The position numbers and the translations under genes are program-made. Below are positions 27,004-37,147 of a stretch of 64,000 nt of DNA, one piece after another. Below the pieces are notes generated by a model that worked only from the letters and a program-made list of their open reading frames with translations, was not told the origin of the DNA and did not search any database. This DNA is from Solirubrobacteraceae bacterium. GTDB lineage: Bacteria; Actinomycetota; Thermoleophilia; Solirubrobacterales; Solirubrobacteraceae. The stretch is taken from NCBI GenBank assembly GCA_030447275.1, contig JAUJPF010000002.1:1-64000 (forward strand), read 5' to 3'. Positions within the stretch are counted from its first letter, which is position 1. Each line of letters opens with the position of its first letter.

Positions 27004-28214
27004 CGGATCTGGTCGTAGACCTTGAACATCGGCATGTACATCGCGATGACGATGAAGCCGACGATGGCGCCGACGACCACGATCATGATCGGCTCGAGGA
27101 TCGAGGTCAGCGACTTGACCGCCGCCTCGACCTGGTCCTCGTAGAAGTCGGCGACCTTCGAGAGCATCGTGTCGAGGGCGCCGGTTTCCTCGCCCACGCC
27201 GATCATGTGCGTGACCATCGAGGGAAAGACGTCGAGGTCCTTGAGCGGCGCCGCGATCGTGCCGCCGCGCTTGACGTTCTCGATGACGTCGTACATGGCC
27301 TTCTCGATCACGTAGTTGCCGGCCGTCTTGCCGGTGATCTCGAGCGCCTGGAGCAGCGGGACGCCGGCGGTGGTCAGCGCGGACAGCGTCCGCGACCAGC
27401 GGGCCAGGGCGACCTTCTGCACGATCGTCCCGATCTTCATCGGGATCTTCAGCCGCATCGTGTCCCACTGCTGGTGGCCGCGCGTGCTGCCCTTCCACTT
27501 CTTGAACCCGACGACGGTGCCGGCGACGCCGGCGATGAGGAGGTACCAGCGGCCGGTGACGAAGTCCGACACCATGACCGTGATCTTGGTGATGAGCGGC
27601 AGCTCGCCGCCGAAGTCCTTGAAGATGTCCTCGAAGATCGGGACGAGGAAGATCACGAGCGCCAGCAGCACGATGCCGGCGAAGGTCATGATCACGCCCG
27701 GGTAGACCATCGCGCTCTTGACCTGGCGGCGCAGCGAGTCCTCGGACTCGATCTGGTCGGCGACGCGCAGCAGCGCCGACTCGAGCATGCCGCCGGTCTC
27801 GCCCGCGCGGGTCATCGCGACGAAGAGCTGGTTGAAGACCTTGGGGTGGCGCTCGAGCGCGTCCGAGAGCGGCAGGCCCGCCTCGACGTCCTTGCGCACC
27901 TTCGTCAGCGTCGTCTGGAGCGGCTTGCTCTCCGTCTGCTGCTCGAGGACGTAGAGCGCCTTGAGGATCGTCATGCCCGAGCTGACCATCGTGGCCAGCT
28001 GGCGGGTCATGATCGCGATGTCGGTGAGCTTGACCCGGTCCGACCCGGGGAGCTTCAGCTCCTTCGACGTCCGCTTGTCGGCGATGTCGAGGACGATGAG
28101 GCCCCGGGCCTTCAGCTGGTCGGAGACGTGCTGCTTCGACTCGGCCTCGACCTCACCCTGGGCCTGGCGGCCCGTGAGGTCCATCGCCTTGAAGACGAAC
28201 GTCGTGGCGCTCAT
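27000..28214 (-). CDS. pilC: type IV pilus inner-membrane platform protein PilC
   Basis: Polytopic protein of 404 residues that couples the motor ATPases to pilin. Two T2SSF domains are seen, each with 'ALLQALEITG' / 'TILKALYVLEQQ'-type helices; the membrane segments are 'GVIMTFAGIVLLALVIFLVPIFEDI', 'WYLLIAGVAGTVVGF' and 'PIMIVVVGAIVGFIVIAMYMPMF' with the terminal 'MFKVYDQI' typical of PilC/GspF. Starts one base after the pilT stop, so the pair is one operon. Confidence 0.95.
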   Translation of the reverse strand: MSATTFVFKAMDLTGRQAQGEVEAESKQHVSDQLKARGLIVLDIADKRTSKELKLPGSDRVKLTDIAIMTRQLATMVSSGMTILKALYVLEQQTESKPLQTTLTKVRKDVEAGLPLSDALERHPKVFNQLFVAMTRAGETGGMLESALLRVADQIESEDSLRRQVKSAMVYPGVIMTFAGIVLLALVIFLVPIFEDIFKDFGGELPLITKITVMVSDFVTGRWYLLIAGVAGTVVGFKKWKGSTRGHQQWDTMRLKIPMKIGTIVQKVALARWSRTLSALTTAGVPLLQALEITGKTAGNYVIEKAMYDVIENVKRGGTIAAPLKDLDVFPSMVTHMIGVGEETGALDTMLSKVADFYEDQVEAAVKSLTSILEPIMIVVVGAIVGFIVIAMYMPMFKVYDQIR

Positions 28215-28215
28215 G

Positions 28216-29298
28216 TCAGGCCGCCATGAGCCCGCCGGAGCCCATCAGGCGCCGCAGCTCGTCCGGGTGCGACGAGCGCTGCTCCGCGAGCTTCTGCGAG
28301 ATCTTGCCCTGCCGCACGAGCGTGGCGAGCGCGGCGTCCATCGTCTGCATGCCCGACTGCGAGCCGGTCTGCATGACCGACGTGATCTGGTGCGTCTTGC
28401 CCTCGCGGATCAGGTTGCGGACCGCCGCCGTCGGGATCAGCACCTCGCAGGCCGCGATGCGGCCGGCGCCGTCGCTCGTCGGGAGCAGCGTCTGCGTGAC
28501 GACGCCCTGGAGCGCGACCGACAGCTGCACGCGGACCTGCTGCTGCTGCTCGGGCGAGAACACGTCGATGATGCGGTCGATCGTCTCGGCGGCGCCCTGG
28601 GTGTGGAGCGTGGCGAACACGAGGTGGCCGGTCTCCGCGGCGGTCAGCGCCGTCGAGATCGTCTCGAGGTCGCGCATCTCGCCGACGAGGATCACGTCGG
28701 GGTCCTGGCGCAGGGCGGCCTTCAGCGAGGCCGCGAACGACTTGGCGTCCGTCCCCAGCTCGCGCTGGTTGACGATGCACTTCTTGTGCGGGTGCAGGAA
28801 CTCGATCGGGTCCTCGATCGTGAGGATGTGGTCCTCGCGCGTGCGGTTGATCGAGTCGATGACCGCGGCCAGCGACGTCGACTTGCCGGAGCCGGTCGGG
28901 CCGGTGACGAGGACGAGGCCGCGGGGCTTGTGCACGAAGTCGTGCAGCACCGCCGGCAGGCCCAGCTCGTCGATCGACTTGATCTCGAACGGGATCAGGC
29001 GGAACGCCGCGCCCAGCGCCGAGCGCTGGAAGTACGCGTTGACGCGGAAGCGCGCCACGTTCGGGATCGCGTAGGCGAAGTCGAGCTGCCAGTCGGTCTC
29101 GAGCCGCTGGCGCTGGTCGTTCGTCAGGATGGAGTAGATGACCTCACGCGTGTCGGTCTGCGTGAGGACGGGGTACTCCTCGAGCTTCACCAGCCGCCCG
29201 CGGACACGAACCATCGGGTGAGAGCCCGCGGTGATGTGGAGGTCTGAGGCCTTGCGCTGGAGAACCTCCAGCAGCAGGTCGGCGAAGTCGAAGTGCAT
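28216..29298 (-). CDS. pilT: type IV pilus retraction ATPase PilT
   Basis: Hexameric cytoplasmic ATPase of 360 residues powering pilus retraction. Walker A 'GPTGSGKST', Asp box 'ILTIEDPIEFLH', Walker B 'ILVGEMRDLETI', His box 'ATLHTQGAAETIDRIID', and the PilT-specific retraction motif 'VRNLIREGKTHQI' (AIRNLIRE type) are all present, distinguishing it from PilB. It is divergent from ftsH with a 92-base gap and cotranscribed with pilC. Confidence 0.96.
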   Translation of the reverse strand: MHFDFADLLLEVLQRKASDLHITAGSHPMVRVRGRLVKLEEYPVLTQTDTREVIYSILTNDQRQRLETDWQLDFAYAIPNVARFRVNAYFQRSALGAAFRLIPFEIKSIDELGLPAVLHDFVHKPRGLVLVTGPTGSGKSTSLAAVIDSINRTREDHILTIEDPIEFLHPHKKCIVNQRELGTDAKSFAASLKAALRQDPDVILVGEMRDLETISTALTAAETGHLVFATLHTQGAAETIDRIIDVFSPEQQQQVRVQLSVALQGVVTQTLLPTSDGAGRIAACEVLIPTAAVRNLIREGKTHQITSVMQTGSQSGMQTMDAALATLVRQGKISQKLAEQRSSHPDELRRLMGSGGLMAA

Positions 29299-29390
29299 GA
29301 CTGCCCGGTCATCGGCCGCGAGGCGCGCGGCTGGACGGGTCCTCGACGCCGGTTGGACCGATGTCGGACCTGCGACACTGAGGAGCAGCG

Positions 29391-31445
29391 ATGGACGAGC
29401 CGATCAAGCGCGCTCCCGAGAAGCCGGATCAGCAGCCCTGGCGGGTCGAAGGGGCGCGCGAGCGCCCGGCCGACGGCAAGGACCGTCCCGGCCTGCCGGG
29501 CACCGGCGGCGACGGCGGCCGGCCGCGGTTCCGCTTTCCGCGCTGGCTGCTGTGGATGACGCTCGGCCTGCTCGCGCTGAACCTGCTCGTCGCCCGCCAG
29601 GTCCCGAACGACGGCGGCCGCGAGCAGGTGCCGTTCTCGACGTTCCAGGACCAGCTCGAGCGCGGCAACGTCACGAAGGTCAACGCGACCGGCGACGACG
29701 TCCAGGGCGAGTTCGAGACGAAGGTCGACTCCCCCACCGACGACGACCGCGACGCGAAGAAGGAGTTCGCGACGACGCTGCCCGCGTTCGTCGACACCGA
29801 GCAGCTCTCGAAGACGCTCACCGAGAAGGACGTCACGGTCAACGCCGAGCCGATCGACGACGGCCGCTCGTTCGTCGGGGACCTCCTGCTCTTCTTCGGC
29901 CCGACGCTGCTGCTCGTCGGCCTCTTCATCTTCTTCATGCGCCGCGCGGCCGGCGGCGCCGGCGGGGCGCTCACCGGGCTCGGGCGCTCGAAGGCCAAGC
30001 GCTACGAGGCGTCGGAGCAGCGCACGACGTTCGAGGACGTCGCCGGGATCGAGGAGGCCGAGGAGGAGCTCGTCGAGATCGTCGACTTCCTCAAGAACCC
30101 GGACCGCTACCGGCGCCTCGGCGCGATGATCCCGAAGGGCGTGCTGCTCAGCGGCCCGCCCGGCACCGGCAAGACGCTGCTGGCGCGCGCGGTCGCCGGC
30201 GAGGCCGACGTGCCGTTCTTCTCGCTGTCGGCCTCGGAGTTCATCGAGATGGTGGTGGGCGTCGGCGCCAGCCGCGTGCGCGACCTGTTCGAGAACGCCA
30301 AGAAGGCGGCGCCGGCGATCATCTTCATCGACGAGCTCGACGCGATCGGGCGCGCGCGCGGCGGCCCGGGCGGCAACCTGGGCGGCCACGACGAGCGCGA
30401 GCAGACGCTCAACCAGATCCTCACGGAGATGGACGGCTTCACCGGCTCGGAGGGCGTGATCGTCCTCGCCGCGACCAACCGCCCCGAGATCCTCGACCAG
30501 GCGCTGCTGCGCCCCGGGCGCTTCGACCGCCGCGTCGCGGTTTCGCCGCCCGACAAGGACGGGCGCAAGCAGATCCTCGAGGTCCACAGCCGCGGCAAGC
30601 CGATCGACCCCGAGGTGGACCTGGGGGCGATCGCCGCGTCGACGCCGGGGATGGTCGGCGCCGACCTTCGCAACCTCGTCAACGAGGCCGCGCTGTCGGC
30701 CGCCCGGCGCAACGAGGACACGATCAAGATCTCGGACTTCACGAACTCGCTGGAGCGGATCGTGCTCGGGGCAGAGCGCCGGATCACGATCTCGGCCGAC
30801 GAGCGCGAGCGCACGGCCTACCACGAGTCCGGCCACGCGGTGCTCGGGATGCTCGAGCCGGGCGCGGACCCTGTCCGCAAGGTGTCGATCGTGCCGCGCG
30901 GGCGCGCGCTCGGCGTGACGTTCCAGTCGCCCGAGGCCGACCGCTACGGCTACGACGTCAAGTACCTGCGCGGCCGCATCGTCGGCGCGCTCGGCGGCCG
31001 GGCGGCGGAGGAGCTCGTCTACGGCAACGTGACGACAGGCGCCGAGTCAGACCTCGAGCAGGTCACCGCGATCGCGCGGCAGATGGTCGGCCGCTGGGGC
31101 ATGTCGGAGCGGATCGGCATGGTGTCGGTGCTCCCCGGCCCCAACGACGAGCCGATGTTCTTCCCGGGCACGAACGGCGGCCCCTCCGAGTCGACGCGCG
31201 AGATCGTCGACGAGGAGGTCCGCAAGATCATCGACGAGTGCTACGCGGCGGCGCTCGAGCGGCTGCGCGAGAACCGCGACCGCTTGGAGAGCCTCGCGCG
31301 CGAGCTGCTCGACCGCGAGACGCTCGACGAGATGGACGCCTACCGCGCTGCCGGGTTCGACCGCAAGCCGCCGGCCGCCGAGCAGGGGCACGCGCCGGAC
31401 ATGGATCCGGTCGCGGCGGCCGAAGGCCCCCCGCGCGAGGGCTGA
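29391..31445 (+). CDS. ftsH: ATP-dependent zinc metalloprotease FtsH
   Basis: Membrane-anchored AAA+ protease of 684 residues for quality control of membrane proteins. An N-terminal Pro/Arg-rich cytosolic tail precedes TM1 ('[16 protein letters not shown]', about residue 48), a periplasmic domain, TM2 ('[19 protein letters not shown]'), then the AAA domain with Walker A 'GPPGTGKT', Walker B '[11 protein letters not shown]' and SRH '[20 protein letters not shown]'. The zinc site is 'HESGH' with the third ligand Asp in 'TGAESDLEQ'. ATG 29391 follows AGGAG. It sits in opposite orientation inside the pilT/pilB region, an unusual place. Confidence 0.97.
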   Translation: MDEPIKRAPEKPDQQPWRVEGARERPADGKDRPGLPGTGGDGGRPRFRFPRWLLWMTLGLLALNLLVARQVPNDGGREQVPFSTFQDQLERGNVTKVNATGDDVQGEFETKVDSPTDDDRDAKKEFATTLPAFVDTEQLSKTLTEKDVTVNAEPIDDGRSFVGDLLLFFGPTLLLVGLFIFFMRRAAGGAGGALTGLGRSKAKRYEASEQRTTFEDVAGIEEAEEELVEIVDFLKNPDRYRRLGAMIPKGVLLSGPPGTGKTLLARAVAGEADVPFFSLSASEFIEMVVGVGASRVRDLFENAKKAAPAIIFIDELDAIGRARGGPGGNLGGHDEREQTLNQILTEMDGFTGSEGVIVLAATNRPEILDQALLRPGRFDRRVAVSPPDKDGRKQILEVHSRGKPIDPEVDLGAIAASTPGMVGADLRNLVNEAALSAARRNEDTIKISDFTNSLERIVLGAERRITISADERERTAYHESGHAVLGMLEPGADPVRKVSIVPRGRALGVTFQSPEADRYGYDVKYLRGRIVGALGGRAAEELVYGNVTTGAESDLEQVTAIARQMVGRWGMSERIGMVSVLPGPNDEPMFFPGTNGGPSESTREIVDEEVRKIIDECYAAALERLRENRDRLESLARELLDRETLDEMDAYRAAGFDRKPPAAEQGHAPDMDPVAAAEGPPREG

Positions 31446-31448
31446 GGG

Positions 31449-33230
<1,782 letters not shown>

Positions 33231-33255
33231 CTCATCGGCACCGCGCCTGGGTTCC

Positions 33256-34011
33256 TTAGTTCAGTGCTCGTGCGGCTCGGCGCATGGCGTCGAGCGGCGC
33301 GGGTCGGCCGGTCCAGCGCTCGAAGCTGAGCGCCCCCTGGCGCACGAGGATCTCGAGGCCGTCGATGGCCCGCGCGCCGTCGTCGATCGCCCGCCGGAGC
33401 AGGGCTGTCGTGTCGCGCCCGTAGACCAGGTCGACGACGGTGTCGAAGCCCACGGGGTCGAGCGGCAGCTCCGACGGGTCGCGCATCCCGACGGGCGTGC
33501 AGTTGACCAGGCACTCCGCCTCCACCGGACGGTCGACGAGGCGGGCGCCGAGCCCCTCCGCACGCGCGGGCGTGCGGGCGAGGACGCTGACGTCCGCTCC
33601 GGCGTCGCGCAACGCCCAGATCACGGCGCGCGCGCTGCCGCCGGCGCCGAGGACGAGCGCCGACTCCGGCGGCTCGCCGAGCGCCGCCATCAGCCCCGGC
33701 GCGTCCGTGTTGTCGGCGTCGATCCCGTCGGCGCCGAACGTCAACGTGTTGGCCGCGCCGATCGCGCGGGCGCGCTCCGTCGCCGTGCCGGCGACGGCCA
33801 GCGCCGCCTCCTTGTGCGGCATCGTGACGTTGACCCCGGCGAACCCGGCCCCCCCGAGCGCGGCGATCGTCTCCCCGGCCAGCTCGGGCGGCACCGGCAC
33901 GCGCTGGTAGCGGTGGTCGCCGAGCCCCAGCTCGGCGAACGCGGCGGCGAACATCGCCGGCGAGCGGCTGTGGTCCACGGGCCAGCCGACGACGCCGAAG
34001 CGCCGCGTCAC
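33256..34011 (-). CDS. aroE: shikimate dehydrogenase
   Basis: NADPH-dependent reduction of 3-dehydroshikimate to shikimate; 251 residues. 'GWPVDHSRSPAMFAAAF' holds the SxS shikimate-binding pair, 'NVTMPHKEAAL' the catalytic Lys, 'NTDAPGLMAAL' the Asp, 'VLGAGGSARAV' the NADP-binding loop, and 'IDGLEILVRQGALSFERWTG' the C-terminal Gln region. GTG 34011 overlaps the TGA of the SDR gene. With the aroC-aroKB-aroQ run at the other end of the window, all later steps of the shikimate pathway are encoded here. Confidence 0.94.
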   Translation of the reverse strand: MTRRFGVVGWPVDHSRSPAMFAAAFAELGLGDHRYQRVPVPPELAGETIAALGGAGFAGVNVTMPHKEAALAVAGTATERARAIGAANTLTFGADGIDADNTDAPGLMAALGEPPESALVLGAGGSARAVIWALRDAGADVSVLARTPARAEGLGARLVDRPVEAECLVNCTPVGMRDPSELPLDPVGFDTVVDLVYGRDTTALLRRAIDDGARAIDGLEILVRQGALSFERWTGRPAPLDAMRRAARALN

Positions 34012-34676
34012 CACGGCTCGGGGCGGCCCTCGTGGAAGAAGCCGCCGCTCGGCCCGTCGTGTTCGAGCAGCGCGAGGTCGACGATGTGCTCCGCGGCCTG
34101 CTCGGGGGTGCGGTCGGCGTAGGGCGCCATCCGGGTCCCGACGGTGCCGGGGTCGGCCGCGTTGACCTTGACGCCGGTCCCCTCCAGGCGGCTCGCGAGG
34201 ATGACGGTGAGCGCGTTGAGGCCGGCCTTGGCGACGCTGTACGCGGGCGCGGCGGGCCACAGGCCGCCGGCGAACGACCCGGCGCCGCTCGAGACGTTGA
34301 CGATCCGCCCCCAGTCACGGGCGAGCATGCCGGGCAGGAAGGCGCGGCACGTCCGCCACGAGCCGAGCAGGTTCGTCTCGACGATCGCCATCACGCGCTC
34401 CTCGTCCTCGGTGACGGGATCCTGGCCCTCGTCGAGGATCGCGGCGTTGTTGACGAGGATGTCGACGTCGCCCGCGTCGCTCGCCGCCTTGCGGACCCAG
34501 TCGGCGTCGCGAACGTCGAGGCGCAGCGGGGTCGCCCCGATCGCGTCGGCGGCCTCGCGGACGGAAGCCTCGTCGCGGCCGGCGACGATCACGTTCAGCC
34601 CCTCCGCGCGCAGGCGCTCGGCCACCGCCCGGCCGATGCCGCGGTTGGCGCCGGTGACGAGCGCGGTCCGGTCCAT
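34008..34676 (-). CDS. short-chain dehydrogenase/reductase
   Basis: Classical SDR of 222 residues. 'ALVTGANRGIGRAVAERL' is the NAD(P)-binding TGxxxGxG motif, 'ILVNNAAIL' the NNAG motif, 'VNVSSGAGS' the catalytic Ser, and 'YSVAKAGLNAL' the YxxxK pair. I use ATG 34676, which overlaps the mltG stop (TGATG); GTG 34682 would add two residues. Substrate unknown. It lies between mltG and aroE, overlapping both. Confidence 0.9.
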   Translation of the reverse strand: MDRTALVTGANRGIGRAVAERLRAEGLNVIVAGRDEASVREAADAIGATPLRLDVRDADWVRKAASDAGDVDILVNNAAILDEGQDPVTEDEERVMAIVETNLLGSWRTCRAFLPGMLARDWGRIVNVSSGAGSFAGGLWPAAPAYSVAKAGLNALTVILASRLEGTGVKVNAADPGTVGTRMAPYADRTPEQAAEHIVDLALLEHDGPSGGFFHEGRPEPW

Positions 34677-36460
34677 CAGCACTCGATCGGGGAGTTGCCG
34701 CCCAGCTCCTCGCGCTTGCGGTCGTAGGCGGCCTTGTCGCGGGCGAACTCCGCATCGGTGTCCGAGAAGTTGTGGGCCCCCTCCCCGCAGGGCCGCAGCA
34801 CGTAGAAGAGGAAGTCGACGTCGGCCGGGGCGGCGGCCGCCTTGATCGAGCTGATGCCCGGGCTGCCGATGGGGGTGGGCGGCAGGCCGGTGCGGCGGTA
34901 CGTGTTGAACGGCGAGTCGGACTCGAGCTCCGACTGGCGGATCGGGCGCTTCCAGTTGCGCGTCGCGTAGCGGATCGTCGCGTCGAGCTGGAGGGGCATC
35001 CCCTCCCGCAGGCGGTTGTAGACGACCGCCGCGATGAGCGGCCGCTCCTTGGCCAGCGACGCCTCGCGCTCGACCATCGAGGCGATGATGAGCACGTCGT
35101 AGACGTCGAGGCCGCGGCGCCTCGCGCGCGTCATGTCGACCTCGCGGATCTTCTCGCGGAAGGTGGCGAGCTGCTGGCCGACGAGCGCGCTCGCCCGCGC
35201 GCCCGGCTTCAGCTCGTAGGTCGCCGGGAAGAGGAAGCCTTCGAGCGTGTTCGTGTCGCGGGGCGCGCCGAAGCGGGCCGGGCGGAAGCCCTTCTGGCGG
35301 TCGGTCGCGCCGAGGTAGCTGCCCTCGAGTCCGGCCTGCTTGACGAGCGGCGCCGTCTCCTGCCGCGAGCGGCCCTCGGGGATGACGACCCGGATCGTGC
35401 GCGGCGCCGCGGGGTCCTCGCCGAGCGCGTCGAGCGCGTCGCCGTAGCTCTGGTCCTTCTTGAGGCGGTACGTGCCGGCCTTGAGGTCGGCGCCGGCCAG
35501 CCGTGCCCGCACGACGAAGAGGAACGACGAGTCGACGATCTCGTTCTCGTCGAGCAGGTCGCCGACGTCGGCGACGGTCGAGTTCGGCGGGATCCGCACC
35601 GTGACGGTCTCCCCGCCGTCGCCCTTGAACGGCTGGAAGAGCAGGTTGAGCCCGAACAGGAAGAGCCCGACGAACACCAGCAGGATGCCGGCGAGGATCC
35701 GGGCGCGGCGGCGGCGGCGCTTGGCGAACGCGGGCGCCCCCGGCGGCGGAGGCGGCGGCGGGAGCCGCCGGTCGCGCGCCGAGACCCGCTTCGCCCCGAC
35801 CGGCCTCTCGTCGGGACCGGCGACGACGGGTGCGGGCCGCGCGCGCCGCGCAGCCGGAGGGACGATCGGAGGGCGGCCAGTCGGCTCGTCGCCGCCGACG
35901 GCCGCGCCCTCCGACGTGTCGTGCGACAGCGGGTCGAACGCCTCGGTGGGCTGAAGGGGCGCGGGGCCGGGGTCCCCGACCGCCTCAGCGTCAACGGGCT
36001 CGGAGGCGACGGGCTCCTCAGGCTCCACGAAGTCACTACGCGGCGGCTCCGGCGCGAAGTCCGGAGGGTCGTCCGCCCGCGGCTCCTCCGCGAGGTCGCG
36101 CTCCTCCGCCGCGCGCTCCTCCCACCGCCCCGGCTCCTCCTCCCGCGGCGGCGGCGCGAAGTCGAGATCGTCGTCGGTGAAGTCGCGGAGCGGGGGTTGC
36201 GGCTCCTCCGCCGCGGGCGCGACGTCCTGCGGCTCCTCCTCAGCGACGTCGCTGCGCGACGGCGACGGCGACGGCGCCGGCGGGCGCTCGGCGACCGGCG
36301 GCACGGGGCGGCCGGTTCGGCGGGCTTCTCTTTCCGGGCGCTCGGCGACCGGCGGCACGGGGCGGCCGGTTCGGCGGGCTTCTCTTTCGAGGCGGGCCCG
36401 CTCGCGCTCCTCGGGGGTGCGCTCGCGGGGCGCTTCGTCTTGTCGACGGAAGATCGGCAT
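34676..36460 (-). CDS. mltG: endolytic murein transglycosylase MltG
   Basis: Inner-membrane lytic transglycosylase that ends peptidoglycan strand growth. 594 residues, long for the family because of a cytoplasmic N-terminal extension of about 245 residues rich in Pro, Glu and Arg. One TM segment ('ILAGILLVFVGLFLFGLNLLF') follows, then a LysM-like subdomain ('VRIPPNSTVADVGDLLDE') and the YceG catalytic domain with 'IIASMVEREASLAKERPLIA' carrying the catalytic Glu and 'VVYNRLREGMPLQLD'. The N-terminus includes an 18-residue perfect direct repeat ('EREARRTGRPVPPVAERP'). Downstream of ruvX and the small gene at 36.5 kb. Confidence 0.93.
   Translation of the reverse strand: MPIFRRQDEAPRERTPEERERARLEREARRTGRPVPPVAERPEREARRTGRPVPPVAERPPAPSPSPSRSDVAEEEPQDVAPAAEEPQPPLRDFTDDDLDFAPPPREEEPGRWEERAAEERDLAEEPRADDPPDFAPEPPRSDFVEPEEPVASEPVDAEAVGDPGPAPLQPTEAFDPLSHDTSEGAAVGGDEPTGRPPIVPPAARRARPAPVVAGPDERPVGAKRVSARDRRLPPPPPPPGAPAFAKRRRRRARILAGILLVFVGLFLFGLNLLFQPFKGDGGETVTVRIPPNSTVADVGDLLDENEIVDSSFLFVVRARLAGADLKAGTYRLKKDQSYGDALDALGEDPAAPRTIRVVIPEGRSRQETAPLVKQAGLEGSYLGATDRQKGFRPARFGAPRDTNTLEGFLFPATYELKPGARASALVGQQLATFREKIREVDMTRARRRGLDVYDVLIIASMVEREASLAKERPLIAAVVYNRLREGMPLQLDATIRYATRNWKRPIRQSELESDSPFNTYRRTGLPPTPIGSPGISSIKAAAAPADVDFLFYVLRPCGEGAHNFSDTDAEFARDKAAYDRKREELGGNSPIEC
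36281..36388. repeat. two perfect 54-base tandem repeats in mltG
   Basis: A 54-base unit occurs twice without mismatch (36281-36334 and 36335-36388), adding an in-frame 18-residue repeat to the disordered N-terminal extension of MltG. Identity at all positions, including silent ones, suggests a recent duplication. Confidence 0.95.
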
Positions 36461-36522
36461 ATACGCGCGCGACCGGCCTCAGGCTAACGACCGGTCCGGT
36501 CGTGAAGCCCGGCGAGCGCCGC

Positions 36523-36732
36523 TCAGAAGCCCTGGGTGTGCGGGTTCGGCGTGGGCGCGGGGTTGTCCGGGAACGCCGGCCGGTCGTCCGGCCGCGTCTC
36601 GGGATGCACGTCGGGCTTGCCGTCCGGATCCTCGACCTCGAGCTTGCCGTCGGCGCCCCGCTTGACCTTCAGCTTCGGCACGCCGCCGCGGTCGAACAGC
36701 TCGCCACGCTCGCTGCGCTTGTGGAGTGCCAT
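36523..36732 (-). CDS. small hydrophilic protein of unknown function
   Basis: A 69-residue, highly charged protein ('MALHKRSERGELFDRGG' start, 'KLKVKRGADGKLEVEDPDGKP' middle, Pro/Asn/Asp-rich end). No membrane segment or motif. It is supported by its position: 10 bases downstream of ruvX and upstream of mltG on the same strand, with an ATG at 36732. It could also be fortuitous, but coding bias looks like its neighbours. No function assigned. Confidence 0.5.
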   Translation of the reverse strand: MALHKRSERGELFDRGGVPKLKVKRGADGKLEVEDPDGKPDVHPETRPDDRPAFPDNPAPTPNPHTQGF

Positions 36733-36742
36733 GGCCCGCAGG

Positions 36743-37147
36743 CTACCGGGAGGCGAGCCAGTCTTCGAGCAGGACCGCCGCCGCGCGCGAGTCCTCGGAC
36801 GTCTCGTCGCCACCGGACCGCTGCGCGATGCGCGTCGTGAACCGCTCGTCGTACAGCTCCACCGGCACGCGCTCGCCCAGCCGCTCGGCGAGCGCCGCGG
36901 CGAACGCCCGCGCCTCCTCGGTCTGCGGCGTGTCGCGCCCGCTGAGCCCCAGCGGCAGCCCGACCACCACCAGCGCGACGGCGTGCTCGCGCACGAGCCC
37001 CAGCACCCGACCCATCCCCTTGCGCGTCCCCGGCCGCTCGACCGCCTCGATCGGCGTCGCGAGCGTGCCCGTCGGGTCGCTGAGCGCGCAGCCGCAGCGC
37101 GCGCTCCCGTAGTCCAGCGCGAGGACGCGCCCGGCCGGCCGGCTCAC
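36743..37147 (-). CDS. ruvX: Holliday junction resolvase-like protein (YqgF/RuvX)
   Basis: RNase H-fold nuclease of 134 residues, implicated in pre-16S rRNA 5' processing and possibly recombination. 'VLALDYGSARCGCALSDP' carries the first catalytic Asp, 'VVGLPLGLSGRDTPQTEEARAFA' the YqgF signature with its central residues, and 'VELYDERFTT' the Glu. GTG 37147 overlaps the alaS stop. The alaS-ruvX-mltG-aroE order is classic for Gram-positive bacteria. Confidence 0.93.
   Translation of the reverse strand: MSRPAGRVLALDYGSARCGCALSDPTGTLATPIEAVERPGTRKGMGRVLGLVREHAVALVVVGLPLGLSGRDTPQTEEARAFAAALAERLGERVPVELYDERFTTRIAQRSGGDETSEDSRAAAVLLEDWLASR

Noticed and set aside
29187..30836. Long minus-strand open frame (549 codons) over the start of ftsH
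   Set aside because: Its translation is Arg/Ala/Leu/Val-rich without motifs, and it lies antisense to clear ftsH domains; it is a GC-driven shadow.
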